64,000 nucleotides of DNA from JAIOSF01 sp965140475 (GTDB taxonomy: Bacteria; Campylobacterota; Campylobacteria; Campylobacterales; Arcobacteraceae): contig OZ223242.1 of the NCBI GenBank assembly GCA_965140475.1, positions 1 to 64,000 of the forward strand. The letters run 5' to 3'. Position numbers and translations under genes: made by a program. The notes beneath the pieces are model-generated. The model made no database searches. It worked only from the letters and a program-made list of their open reading frames with translations, and was not told where the DNA came from. Numbering within the stretch: position 1 is the stretch's first letter; the number at the start of each line of letters is the position of its first letter. Positions 8,016 to 16,583 of the stretch are shown here, one piece after another.

Positions 8016-9296
8016 TTAGATTCGGCCACCTGCCGAAACACCCCATGTTGTTCTCCATCTAGTTTTTACTAAACTAATCCCTGCAATCGCAACAAGTACA
8101 ACACCAGCAAAGATAATAAACCCAGCAGTGTATCCATCAAATGCACCTTTTGACCAACCAAGTGTTTTGATCAACGCTGTTCCACCAAGTCCACCAGCAC
8201 ATCCAACAATACCTGTCATAATACCTATATCTTTTCCAAATCTTTGAGGTACGAGTTGAAAAACTGCTCCATTTGCCATTCCTAGATTTGCCATGATTAA
8301 AAATAATACAAAAATAGCCACACCAAAAGGAAGTGCTATTGTAGCATTCACTATTGCTAATAATGCAACTGTCCCATAGAAAAAGTATAAAGATTTTACA
8401 CCACCAAGTTTATCAGCAACTGCACCACCAACAGGTCTTAAAACAGCCCCTGCAAAGATACATAGTGCTCCAAAATAACCAGCAACTACTTTTACATTTC
8501 CTTCATCTAAAACATCTAATCCAAAACTTGCCATATCTATACTATAGGTATTCATCAAATATACTTTCATATATCCAGCAAATCCAACAAATCCACCAAA
8601 ACTTACTGCATAAAATAGATTGAACCACCAAGTATCTTTATCTTTTAAAAGTTTAGCATAATCTTTTAATCTTTTTGGATTTGCTTTGTATACAGACTCT
8701 GGTGCATCTTGTGCAAGAAAAAAGTATGCGATAAGTACAATGATAGCCATAAAAGCACCTACACCAAATACAGACTCCCATCCCCAAAGCTCAGCAATTT
8801 TTGGAGCAAACAAAAAGTCAATAACAACACCAATATTTCCAGCACCTGCAATTCCTAAAACAACCCCTTGAAGTTTTGGTGGATACCATTGTCCCGCTTG
8901 AGGTAATGCAACTGCAAAACTAGCCCCTGCAAATCCAAGACCAAGTGCAACTATAAGAAGTTGGTTGTATGTGATACTATTTCCTTGAAAGTATGCAGTT
9001 AAAAGTGCTGCTATTACAATACTTTGAGAAACAAGTGCTGTTTTTTTAGCACCAAATTTATCTACACCAAACCCTAATACTATTCGTAAAATTGCTCCTG
9101 CTAATATAGGAAGTGATAAAAGTGTTGCTTTTTCCCCGGCTGTCATAAGATGCCCAGCCATTGCTAAAGCTTCAGTTATCTCTGTACTTAATGGACCTAA
9201 CATTGTCCATACCATAAAACTCATATCGAAATACAAAAAAGCCATAAACAGCGTTGGTGCGTGTCCTTGTCCTTTTAAATCTTTAAATCCTGCCAT
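8016..9296 (-). CDS. narK: MFS nitrate/nitrite transporter (NarK/NasA family)
   Basis: A 426-aa, twelve-helix major facilitator protein. The opening FMAFLYFDMSFMVWTMLGPL and the glycine-rich nitrate-signature helices (AGAGNIGVVIDFLFAP in the first half, GIVGCAGGLGGTALI in the second) identify the NNP (nitrate/nitrite porter) family. It probably imports nitrate by proton symport, in parallel with nrtABD. The gene is divergent from the siroheme synthase and shares the 40-bp control element. The start is supported by an AGGA site six bases upstream. Export of nitrite is possible in this family but less likely beside assimilation genes. Confidence 0.9.
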   Translation of the reverse strand: MAGFKDLKGQGHAPTLFMAFLYFDMSFMVWTMLGPLSTEITEALAMAGHLMTAGEKATLLSLPILAGAILRIVLGFGVDKFGAKKTALVSQSIVIAALLTAYFQGNSITYNQLLIVALGLGFAGASFAVALPQAGQWYPPKLQGVVLGIAGAGNIGVVIDFLFAPKIAELWGWESVFGVGAFMAIIVLIAYFFLAQDAPESVYKANPKRLKDYAKLLKDKDTWWFNLFYAVSFGGFVGFAGYMKVYLMNTYSIDMASFGLDVLDEGNVKVVAGYFGALCIFAGAVLRPVGGAVADKLGGVKSLYFFYGTVALLAIVNATIALPFGVAIFVLFLIMANLGMANGAVFQLVPQRFGKDIGIMTGIVGCAGGLGGTALIKTLGWSKGAFDGYTAGFIIFAGVVLVAIAGISLVKTRWRTTWGVSAGGRI

Positions 9297-9381
9297 TTTT
9301 ATTCCTAATCTTAATTTATCATTAAATATGATTTGATATTGTAAGTATAACAGCTATTTATTCTTTATTATCATAATATCT

Positions 9382-9421
9382 GTATATTTAATATACAATA
9401 TAATATTAATTTTACATTAAT
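9382..9421. promoter_or_regulatory. Nitrate-locus control element, copy 2
   Basis: This 40-bp block is 34/40 identical to 3142-3181. It has the same paired inverted repeats, GTATA-N5-TATAC (9382-9396) and TTAAT-N5-ATTAA (9406-9420). It lies between narK and the siroheme synthase gene and precedes a -10 box at almost the same distance as copy 1. Confidence 0.65.
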
Positions 9422-9425
9422 TTAA

Positions 9426-9434
9426 TGATAAAAT
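9426..9434 (+). promoter_or_regulatory. Extended -10 promoter of the siroheme synthase gene
   Basis: TGATAAAAT matches the extended -10 consensus with one change. It lies 30 bases after the first palindrome of copy 2, against 31 in copy 1. The transcript should begin near 9441, which leaves room for a ribosome site only before the GTG at 9501. Confidence 0.5.
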
Positions 9435-9500
9435 TACAGTATTAAATAAATGAACTTTAATTTAAACTATTATAGTTCAATAACACTTAAGGAAAAAGTT

Positions 9501-10760
9501 GTGAAAAATAAAACGTTGCCAATACTTTTAAAAAATCAAAATGTTTTACTTATTGGTGGAGGAAATGTGGCTTTACAAAAAGCTACTGTGCTAGAGGAAA
9601 ATAATATAGAGTTTACTATTATTAGTGATACCTTTAATAATGAGATTTTAAATACTACAAATAATATCATTAAAAAAAAGTTTAAACTCAAAGATATAAA
9701 AGAGTTCTATATCATTATAGATGCAACTGGAAATCAAAAAGTAGCTAAAAAACTTGTAAACTATAAAAAAACTCATAATATCTTACTTAATGTAGTTGAT
9801 GTACCAGAACTTTGTGATTTTTATTTTATGGCATTAACAGCAAATCAACCTTTACAAATAGCTGTATCATCAAATGGTGCTTCACCAACTGCTGCTAAGT
9901 TTTTTAGAGATGAGTGTGCAAAACTAATACCTAAAGATATAACAAGTTATTTGAAAAATAAACAAAACCAAAGAGATAGTGGAATTATAGATGTTCAACA
10001 AACTCAAAAAGAATTAAACTCTTTGAAAACAAGAGTTTATTTAGTAGGTTGTGGCTTAGGTGATGTAGAACTTTTAACAATCAAAGCACATAACATTATT
10101 AAAACTGTTAATGTTGTTTTATATGACCATTTAATTAGTGATGAAATTATGCAAATCGTTCCTAAAGATACTTTAAAAATATCTGTTGGGAAGCAAAAAG
10201 ATTTTCATAGCAAGTCTCAAGAGGAGATAAATACCCTAATTATCAAATATGCAAAAATGGGTTTAAGTGTAGCAAGACTTAAAAGCGGTGATCCTTTTGT
10301 ATTTGGTAGAGGTGCCGAAGAGCTACAAGATTTGATAAATGAAAATATACCTACAGAGGTGATACCAGGAATTAGTTCAAGTATCAGTGGTTGTTCAACT
10401 GCTGGTATTCCAATAACAGCTCGTGGTTATGCAGCAGGATTCACTGTAGTTTCTGCACATCTAAAAGGAAATAGTGTAAATCTTGACTGGGTGGAACTTC
10501 TCGGAAAAGGAAATCATACAGTAGTAGTTTTAATGGGACTTAGTCGAGTAAAAGAGATAGTAGAAGAATCTTTAAAACTAGGTATTTCACAAGATAAATT
10601 GTGTGCAGTTGTTTCAAATGCCAGTAGAGCAAATCAAAAAGTTGTGACAACAACTTTAAAAAATCTTGTAGTTGATTCACAGGATGTGGAACGACCTGCT
10701 ATTTTGGTTTTTGGTGATGTAGTAAAGTTTAATTCAATTTTTAATAAGGAAATAGTATGA
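9501..10760 (+). CDS. cysG: Siroheme synthase: precorrin-2 dehydrogenase/ferrochelatase plus uroporphyrinogen-III methyltransferase
   Basis: A CysG-type fusion that makes siroheme for the nitrite/sulfite reductase that follows. I place the start at GTG 9501, which has AAGGA eight bases upstream. An in-frame ATG at 9450 has no ribosome site and would sit within about ten bases of the predicted transcript start. The N-terminal NAD-binding domain shows VLLIGGGNVALQKA, and SSNGASPTAAKFFRDEC matches the chelatase region. The C-terminal methyltransferase (about the last 245 residues) shows VYLVGCGLGDVELLT, RLKSGDPFVFGRGAEE and EVIPGISSSISGC. At about 419 aa it is slightly shorter than E. coli CysG. 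Its stop overlaps the next start by four bases (ATGA). Confidence 0.88.
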   Translation: MKNKTLPILLKNQNVLLIGGGNVALQKATVLEENNIEFTIISDTFNNEILNTTNNIIKKKFKLKDIKEFYIIIDATGNQKVAKKLVNYKKTHNILLNVVDVPELCDFYFMALTANQPLQIAVSSNGASPTAAKFFRDECAKLIPKDITSYLKNKQNQRDSGIIDVQQTQKELNSLKTRVYLVGCGLGDVELLTIKAHNIIKTVNVVLYDHLISDEIMQIVPKDTLKISVGKQKDFHSKSQEEINTLIIKYAKMGLSVARLKSGDPFVFGRGAEELQDLINENIPTEVIPGISSSISGCSTAGIPITARGYAAGFTVVSAHLKGNSVNLDWVELLGKGNHTVVVLMGLSRVKEIVEESLKLGISQDKLCAVVSNASRANQKVVTTTLKNLVVDSQDVERPAILVFGDVVKFNSIFNKEIV

Positions 10761-12325
10761 AAGTATTAGAAGAAGCATACCAGCTTAGAAATAAAAAACA
10801 AAATAAGATAGAAAAGATAAAGGAGTTAAAAACTCCATTAAGTGTTTATGAAAGATTAGAGGAAATTTGTGCAGGTGGATTAGACAATTTAAGTGATGAA
10901 GATGCTAGTTATTTCCTAAAATGTTTCGGTTTTTTTAAAAAGAAAGACGGGAAGTTTATGCTTCGTATTCGTATACCTGCAGGTCAAATCACACCCGAGC
11001 AAGCTATAAAACTAGGAGAACTTTCTAAAACATATGGGGAAGACTATATTGATATCACTACAAGACAACAATTAGAGTTTAGATTTTTAGAGTTAGAAAA
11101 TTTAGCAACTATTTTAAAAGAACTAGATGATGTTGCTATCAGTACGTTTCAAACTGGTGTTGATAACTTCAGAAATATTGTGACTAGTTCATTTGATGGA
11201 TTAGGACTAAAAGATATTATCAAATGTAAGCCAATCATCGATGAGTTACAAGCAATATTTTTTAAAAAAGAGGAATGGATAGCAACATTACCTAGAAAAT
11301 TTAATACAGCAATTTTAGGAACTAGTGTCAATGATTGTAATATTTATGGACATGATTGTTGTTTTGTAGTCGCAAAAAAAGACAATGTGCTTGGATTTAA
11401 TCTATATCTTGGTGGTAAAGTTGGTGTACAGGCTGAGGACTCTGGACTATTTGTAGCTAAAGATGAAGTTGTAGTAACTTTTAAAGCTGTTGTGGAGCTA
11501 TTTAAAAAATATGGTTTTAGAGATAATAGAAATAAAAATAGACTTTACTTTTTACTAGAAGCTGTAGGGATGGATGAGTTTATAAAAGCTATTAAAACTA
11601 CAAGCGGACTTACATATCAAAGTAGTGGTGAAATTCTAGCTCGTGATGAGTATATCCTAGATGAGACAGGAGTATTTAAACTTGATGAAAAATCAACTGC
11701 AATTCATTTTTCAGTACCATCTGGAATATTTAGTGGAACTGATTTAACAAATGTTGGACTTCTTGCTCGTGGTACAAACTCACAAATTAGATTTTCTGTT
11801 GAACAAAGCTTATATCTAATTACAGAAGAGACAAATATATCATTGATTCAAAATAGTAATTTATTTCGAGAGTATAAACAATATAACAATACTTACTTTA
11901 ATCATCAAATTGCATGTGCTGGAACTGCAACTTGTGCATTTGGAGTTATTCCAAATAAACCAGATGCGATAGAGATGGCAAATTATTTACAAAAAGAGGT
12001 ACCTATAAAAAATGGTAAGGTACGAATGTATTGGAGTGGATGTGTAAAAGGGTGCGGAATACATGGAGTTGCAGATATTGGATTTGAAGGTTGCAAAGCA
12101 AAAGATGAAGATGGAAATAGCTGCTATGGTGTTCATATCTTTTTAGGTGGGAAAGCTACATTAGAAGCAAAAGAAGCCAGAGTTTTAGCAAAGTCTGTAC
12201 CTCTTGAAAAAGCAAAATATATAGTGCGGGATTTAATGATTAAATATAGAGATGAAAAATTGGAATTTGAAAGCTTTGAATCATATGATACTAGGGTATT
12301 AAGTAATTTGTCTGAAAAAATATAG
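10757..12325 (+). CDS. nirA: Ferredoxin-type nitrite/sulfite reductase
   Basis: A 522-aa siroheme and [4Fe-4S] enzyme. The cluster/siroheme cysteines are C387 and C393 (CAGTATC, C-x5-C) and C429 and C433 (CVKGC, C-x3-C). The two half-repeats of the family are present: RIRIPAGQITPEQAIKLGEL with DITTRQQLEFR in the first half, and a second ferredoxin-like half starting near residue 310. Ferredoxin should be the electron donor; there is no NADPH-flavin domain. The nitrate reductase, transporters and siroheme synthase around it favour nitrite reduction to ammonium. Sulfite reduction cannot be excluded from sequence alone. It is translationally coupled to the siroheme synthase gene. Confidence 0.83.
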   Translation: MKVLEEAYQLRNKKQNKIEKIKELKTPLSVYERLEEICAGGLDNLSDEDASYFLKCFGFFKKKDGKFMLRIRIPAGQITPEQAIKLGELSKTYGEDYIDITTRQQLEFRFLELENLATILKELDDVAISTFQTGVDNFRNIVTSSFDGLGLKDIIKCKPIIDELQAIFFKKEEWIATLPRKFNTAILGTSVNDCNIYGHDCCFVVAKKDNVLGFNLYLGGKVGVQAEDSGLFVAKDEVVVTFKAVVELFKKYGFRDNRNKNRLYFLLEAVGMDEFIKAIKTTSGLTYQSSGEILARDEYILDETGVFKLDEKSTAIHFSVPSGIFSGTDLTNVGLLARGTNSQIRFSVEQSLYLITEETNISLIQNSNLFREYKQYNNTYFNHQIACAGTATCAFGVIPNKPDAIEMANYLQKEVPIKNGKVRMYWSGCVKGCGIHGVADIGFEGCKAKDEDGNSCYGVHIFLGGKATLEAKEARVLAKSVPLEKAKYIVRDLMIKYRDEKLEFESFESYDTRVLSNLSEKI

Positions 12326-12355
12326 AAGTAAAGAACAATTTAAAGTAAATTTAGA

Positions 12356-12361
12356 TAAAAT
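12356..12361 (+). promoter_or_regulatory. Probable -10 box for rpsB-tsf
   Basis: TAAAAT preceded by GA lies 31 bases after the nitrite reductase stop and would start a transcript near 12368. This gives rpsB a leader of about 180 bases. Confidence 0.4.
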
Positions 12362-12409
12362 CGCAATCCTTTAATTCAAAAGTAGTTTGAGTTATCGTGA
12401 AATCTCACA

Positions 12410-12533
12410 TGTAGTAATTCTTTAAAAGGGTTGCATCAAAGTATTGATGTGAATGACTACAGAGGCTTGTTGTGTATTAATTGTGATATACATCAAAACA
12501 AAACCCCTAAAATTAATCTGAGCAAAAAGCTCA
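12410..12533 (+). ncRNA. Structured rpsB leader, candidate ribosomal-protein autoregulatory RNA
   Basis: The leader folds by eye into nested stems. An 11-position helix pairs 12410-12420 with 12451-12461 (one mismatch). It encloses a 6-bp hairpin (CATCAA 12434-12439 with TTGATG 12444-12449, loop AGTA). A further hairpin, TGAGC-AAAAA-GCTCA (12519-12533), sits directly before the ribosome site of rpsB. Ribosomal protein S2 is known to repress its own operon through the leader in E. coli. Whether this RNA does the same is inference. Confidence 0.45.
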
Positions 12534-12549
12534 AAAAGAAGGAACAATT

Positions 12550-13347
12550 ATGGTTACAATGAAAGACTTATTAGAGTGTGGTGTACATTTCGGTCACCAA
12601 ACAAGAAGATGGAATCCAAAAATGAAAAAATTCATTTTCGGTGTAAGAAAAAATATTTATATTATTGACTTACAAAAAACACTAAGATACTTTAGATACA
12701 CATATACATTAGTTAGAGACGAAGCTGCTCAAGGTAAAACAATGATTTTTGTTGGTACTAAAAAACAAGCTAGTCAAGCTATCAAAGATGCTGCACTTTC
12801 TTGTGGTATGCCTTTTGTTAATCACAGATGGTTAGGTGGTATGTTAACAAACTACCCAACAATGAAAAAATCAATTAGAAAATTAGAAATAATTAAAAAA
12901 ATGAGAGAAGAGGGTCAATTAGACTTACTTACAAAAAAAGAAGCATTAATGCTTACTAGAAAAGAGAAAAAATTAGAAGATTACCTTGGTGGTATCAAAG
13001 ATATGAAAGCATTACCAGATATGATGTTTGTTATTGATGCTGTTAAAGAAAAAATTGCTATTTTAGAAGCTAGAAGACTTGGTATTAAAGTTTATGCTCC
13101 ATTAGATACAAACTGTGATCCTGATTTAGTAGATTTCCCAATTCCTGGAAATGATGATGCAATCAGATCAGTACAATTATTTTGTACAGAGTTTGCAGCA
13201 GCAATGAATGAAGGTAAAGCAGCATTTGCAGAAGCAAATGGTGAAGAGCTAGAAGAAGTGACTGAAGCAGAGATGTCTGAAGTAAAAGAAGAAGTTGCAG
13301 CAGAAGCTGAAACTGCGACTGAAGAAGCAACAGAAGAGGAAAAATAA
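12550..13347 (+). CDS. rpsB: 30S ribosomal protein S2
   Basis: A 265-aa S2 protein. The family start VTMKDLLECGVHFGHQTRRW is present (MVTMKDLLECGVHFGH at residues 1-16), followed by NPKMKKFIFG, then FVGTKKQA and NHRWLGGMLTNY. The last 40 residues are a Glu/Ala-rich acidic tail absent from E. coli S2. AGAAGGAAC supplies the ribosome site. It is first in the rpsB-tsf operon, with tsf starting two bases after its stop. Confidence 0.97.
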   Translation: MVTMKDLLECGVHFGHQTRRWNPKMKKFIFGVRKNIYIIDLQKTLRYFRYTYTLVRDEAAQGKTMIFVGTKKQASQAIKDAALSCGMPFVNHRWLGGMLTNYPTMKKSIRKLEIIKKMREEGQLDLLTKKEALMLTRKEKKLEDYLGGIKDMKALPDMMFVIDAVKEKIAILEARRLGIKVYAPLDTNCDPDLVDFPIPGNDDAIRSVQLFCTEFAAAMNEGKAAFAEANGEELEEVTEAEMSEVKEEVAAEAETATEEATEEEK

Positions 13348-13349
13348 TT

Positions 13350-14399
13350 ATGGCAGGAGCAACTCCAAAATTAATTAAAGAACTTAGAGAAAAATCTGGT
13401 GCAGGGATGCTTGATTGTAAAAATGCATTAAATGAATGTGAAGGTAATATCGAAGAAGCTATAAAGTTTTTAAGAGAAGCTGGACTTTCTAAAGCGGCTA
13501 AAAAATCTGCAAATGTTGCAGCTGAAGGGTTAGTATCTATTTTAGTAAATGATGATTTTACAAAAGGTACAATGACAGAGATTAATTCTCAAACAGACTT
13601 TGTTGCTAAAAATGCGACTTTTTTAGCACTTAAAGATGAGATTACTGCTCATGTTCAAGCTACAGGTGTAGCTTCTACTGAAGAGTTAAACAAAACAGAG
13701 ATTAACGGTACAAACTTTGAGGAGTATTTAAACTCAAACATTGCTACTATTGGTGAAAATCTTGTTGCTAGAAGAATGGTAACTATTTCAACTGATACAG
13801 GTGTTGTAAATGGTTATGTACATTTAGGAAAAGTTGGTGTTTTACTTTCAGCAACTTGTGACGCTTCTGCAAAAGAAAAGACTATAGATTTATTAAAAAA
13901 AGTTGCAATGCATGCAGCTTCTATGAAACCATCTGTTATCTCTTACAAAGATTTAAGTAGTGATTTTATTGAATCTGAAAATAAAGCAATTATTGCAGAT
14001 ATTGAAAAGTTAAATGAAGAGCTTGTAAGACTTGGAAAACCTCTTAAAAATATTCCTGAATTTGTTTCAAAAGTTCAGTTAACAGAAGAAGCAATTGAAG
14101 CTGCTAAAGCTAGAATGAAAGAGGAATTAATAGCTGAGGGGAAACCTGAAAAAATTATTGATAATATCCTAAAAGGTAAAATTGCTAGATGGATTGAAGA
14201 TAATACACAGCTTGATAAAACTCATGCATTATTAAGTCAAACATATGTTATGGATGATTCTAAAACTGTTGAAGAAGCTATAAAAGCTTGTGATGCATCA
14301 ATTGAAATTGTTGAGTATGTAAGATTTGAACTTGGTGATGGAATTGAGAAAAAAGAAGAAGACTTTGCAGCAGAAGTAGCTGCTCAAATGGGTAAATAG
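13350..14399 (+). CDS. tsf: Translation elongation factor Ts
   Basis: A 349-aa EF-Ts, the guanine-nucleotide exchange factor for EF-Tu. It has the N-terminal UBA-like domain (IKELREKSGAGMLDCKNAL, residues 9-27), the TDFVAKN motif of the EF-Tu contact (INSQTDFVAKN), and the C-terminal coiled region. Length is longer than the E. coli protein (283 aa), as is usual in Campylobacterota, because of a larger dimerisation domain. It is cotranscribed with rpsB, two bases downstream. Confidence 0.97.
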   Translation: MAGATPKLIKELREKSGAGMLDCKNALNECEGNIEEAIKFLREAGLSKAAKKSANVAAEGLVSILVNDDFTKGTMTEINSQTDFVAKNATFLALKDEITAHVQATGVASTEELNKTEINGTNFEEYLNSNIATIGENLVARRMVTISTDTGVVNGYVHLGKVGVLLSATCDASAKEKTIDLLKKVAMHAASMKPSVISYKDLSSDFIESENKAIIADIEKLNEELVRLGKPLKNIPEFVSKVQLTEEAIEAAKARMKEELIAEGKPEKIIDNILKGKIARWIEDNTQLDKTHALLSQTYVMDDSKTVEEAIKACDASIEIVEYVRFELGDGIEKKEEDFAAEVAAQMGK

Positions 14400-14421
14400 T
14401 TTTAATTGTGAATGTTGAATT

Positions 14422-15096
14422 ATGAATTATGAAGTAAATAATCACGATTCAACACCAATTTTAGAAGCAAAAAATATAACCCACAATTTTGATTATCCTC
14501 TTTTTGAGGATATCAATCTTACCCTACATCCACAGGAAACTATTGCAATCATTGGCGTTAGTGGTAGTGGAAAATCAACTTTACTTAACATATTTTCTTC
14601 CCTATTGATTCCAAATAAAGGTGAAGTATACTACAATAATAAGAATATTTTTAAATTATCTAAAAATGAGTTATTAGAGATACGCCGAAATGATTTTGGT
14701 ATCATTTTTCAAGCTCATTATCTTTTTCGTGGATTTAGTGCATTAGAGAATTTACAAATATCCAAGTTTTTAAGTGGCGAAGCTATAAATGAGGATTTAT
14801 TAAAATCTTTAAAAATAGATCATGTAATGAAACAAGGGATTGGTGAACTAAGTGGAGGACAACAGCAACGACTATCGTGTGCTAGAGTTCTAACTAAAAA
14901 ACCAAAAATAATATTTGCTGATGAACCTACAGGAAACTTAGATCATGAAACAGCAAATGAAGTTATAAATGTTTTGTTTGATTATATTGAAAAACAAAGT
15001 GCCGGCTTAATAATAGTTACACATGAAGAAGAGATAGCGTTTAAGTGTGATAAAGTTTACAAATTAAATGATTATAGATTGGAGCAATTAAAATGA
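14422..15096 (+). CDS. ABC transporter ATP-binding protein, LolD/MacB-like
   Basis: A 224-aa ATPase. Walker A is GVSGSGKST near residue 44, the Q-loop is FGIIFQAHYLF, the signature is LSGGQQQR, Walker B is IIFADEPTGNLD, and the switch is IVTHEEE. The LSGGQQQR...DEPTGNLD pattern is typical of the LolD/MacB/FtsE class, which works with permeases that extrude lipoproteins or act mechanically on the envelope. No permease is adjacent. In Campylobacter jejuni an ABC ATPase also follows tsf, as I recall, so this is conserved synteny. No good ribosome site precedes the ATG at 14422. Confidence 0.8.
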   Translation: MNYEVNNHDSTPILEAKNITHNFDYPLFEDINLTLHPQETIAIIGVSGSGKSTLLNIFSSLLIPNKGEVYYNNKNIFKLSKNELLEIRRNDFGIIFQAHYLFRGFSALENLQISKFLSGEAINEDLLKSLKIDHVMKQGIGELSGGQQQRLSCARVLTKKPKIIFADEPTGNLDHETANEVINVLFDYIEKQSAGLIIVTHEEEIAFKCDKVYKLNDYRLEQLK

Positions 15097-15114
15097 TATT
15101 GGAAAGAGTACTGA

Positions 15115-15966
15115 GTGAATAAAAATTTAGTTTTAGTTTCAAAAAAACCTATTGTTATTCAAATCTTTACATTGGTTTGTAAAAAGTTAAATATCTCTTT
15201 AGAGGTTTTGCATGATGCACAAATAGACCATAAAGTTGATATGATTGTACTTGATAATGAGTTTATTAACGATAGGTTCAATATTATTAAAACATATGCA
15301 AAAATTATTGGTGCAATCTCTAAAGAGGAATTGCCTTTTGAGTTTGCAAATGATTTTATTGTTCCAATGCCTTTTTTACCATCAGTATTGCAAGAGATAT
15401 TGGAAACTCAAATTGAGATACTTAATAAAAGGATAAATTCTAAAACTTATGTATCAAATGTAGAAGTTGAAGATGATGATTATGAAGATGAATTTGCTAT
15501 TAATACAATGCAAAAAGATGATCCCTCTATCTCTGTTGATTATTTGGAAAGTTTAGCTGATGATATAGCTGATGATATGAGAGAAGAGGCAGATGATAGT
15601 GTTGTTTCACGAAGTTCTGTAAACCATGGTGGTATTTTAGATAGAAATGAATTATCTATGATTGAAAGTATTATGGGTGAGCAAGCAGAATTCAATACAC
15701 AAAATGATTTTATAGATGTGGATGAGGAGTCTGATGACCAATGGATAGATTTATCTTCTATAATTGATCAAGCTATTGATGAAGTGAATACCGTTGATCA
15801 TATTTACAATAAAACAGACAATAACCCAATTAAATTACTTTTAAATAACTATGAATTAGATGAGCTCAAACCACTTTTAAGTATGCTAGATCAGGAGATT
15901 ATTGACTCTTTAGCAGATGGAAATGAGGTAAGTGTACTTTTAAAGTTGGATAGTAATGATAAATAG
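15115..15966 (+). CDS. Highly acidic protein with receiver-like N-terminus, function unknown
   Basis: A 283-aa protein starting at GTG 15115, with GGAAAGAG upstream. The first 105 residues alternate hydrophobic strands and helices (NLVLVSKKPIVIQIF, VDMIVLDNEF, IIGAISKEE). This resembles a degenerate response-regulator receiver, but I see no convincing phospho-acceptor set. From residue 115 on it is rich in Asp and Glu with short runs such as EVEDDDYEDEF, and ends in a small helical domain. It overlaps gmk by 11 bases. A highly acidic protein is reported beside gmk in Campylobacter jejuni, so this is probably the positional equivalent. I cannot assign a function. Confidence 0.7.
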   Translation: MNKNLVLVSKKPIVIQIFTLVCKKLNISLEVLHDAQIDHKVDMIVLDNEFINDRFNIIKTYAKIIGAISKEELPFEFANDFIVPMPFLPSVLQEILETQIEILNKRINSKTYVSNVEVEDDDYEDEFAINTMQKDDPSISVDYLESLADDIADDMREEADDSVVSRSSVNHGGILDRNELSMIESIMGEQAEFNTQNDFIDVDEESDDQWIDLSSIIDQAIDEVNTVDHIYNKTDNNPIKLLLNNYELDELKPLLSMLDQEIIDSLADGNEVSVLLKLDSNDK

Positions 15967-16582
15967 TCTTTTGAATAAGGGCGCTATACTTTTATTATCT
16001 GGTCCCAGTGGATGTGGGAAAAGTTCCCTTTTAAAGAAGCTTTATGAAGAGATAGATAATTATTATTTTTCTATATCAACAACTACACGAGATCCTAGGG
16101 TTGGTGAAACTAATGGAGTGGATTATCTTTTTGTAGATAAAAAAGAGTTTGAAGAAGATATTAAATCTGGAAACTTTTTGGAGTGGGCAGAAGTTCATGG
16201 AAACTATTATGGTACATCTTTAAAACCAATACATAAAGCATTAGCTGAGGGGAAACTTGTAATATTTGATATTGATGTTCAAGGTTTTGAACAAGTTATA
16301 CAGAAGTTAAGAGATGTTACTACTACTGTGTTTATAACAACTCCAACACTTAAAGAGTTAGAAAAAAGACTGAACTCAAGAGGAACAGATTCCAAAGAAG
16401 TTATAGCAAAAAGAATTAAAAATGCACAAGATGAGATTAAATATACACAAGAGTATGATTATTTAATTATTAATGATGATTTAGATGTAGCAGCTGATAA
16501 ATTAATCTCTGTGGCAAAAAGTGCACTAATAAAATCAAAAATGTTTGATAATACCAGTTTAGTAAAGATATGGAATTCGTAA
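15956..16582 (+). CDS. gmk: Guanylate kinase
   Basis: A 208-aa enzyme that phosphorylates GMP to GDP. The P-loop is LLSGPSGCGKSSLLKKL (residues 13-29). GMP-binding residues fall in SISTTTRDPRVGETNGVDY and FLEWAEVHGNYYGT, and the lid region is RLNSRGTDSKEVI. Length is normal for the family. It overlaps the acidic protein gene by 11 bases, so the two are coupled, and it is convergent with the EAL gene two bases away. Confidence 0.95.
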   Translation: MINSLLNKGAILLLSGPSGCGKSSLLKKLYEEIDNYYFSISTTTRDPRVGETNGVDYLFVDKKEFEEDIKSGNFLEWAEVHGNYYGTSLKPIHKALAEGKLVIFDIDVQGFEQVIQKLRDVTTTVFITTPTLKELEKRLNSRGTDSKEVIAKRIKNAQDEIKYTQEYDYLIINDDLDVAADKLISVAKSALIKSKMFDNTSLVKIWNS

Positions 16583-16583
16583 A

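Noticed and set aside
9450..9500. Upstream ATG start of the siroheme synthase
   Set aside because: No ribosome site, and it lies within about ten bases of the predicted transcript start. GTG 9501 has AAGGA at proper spacing.
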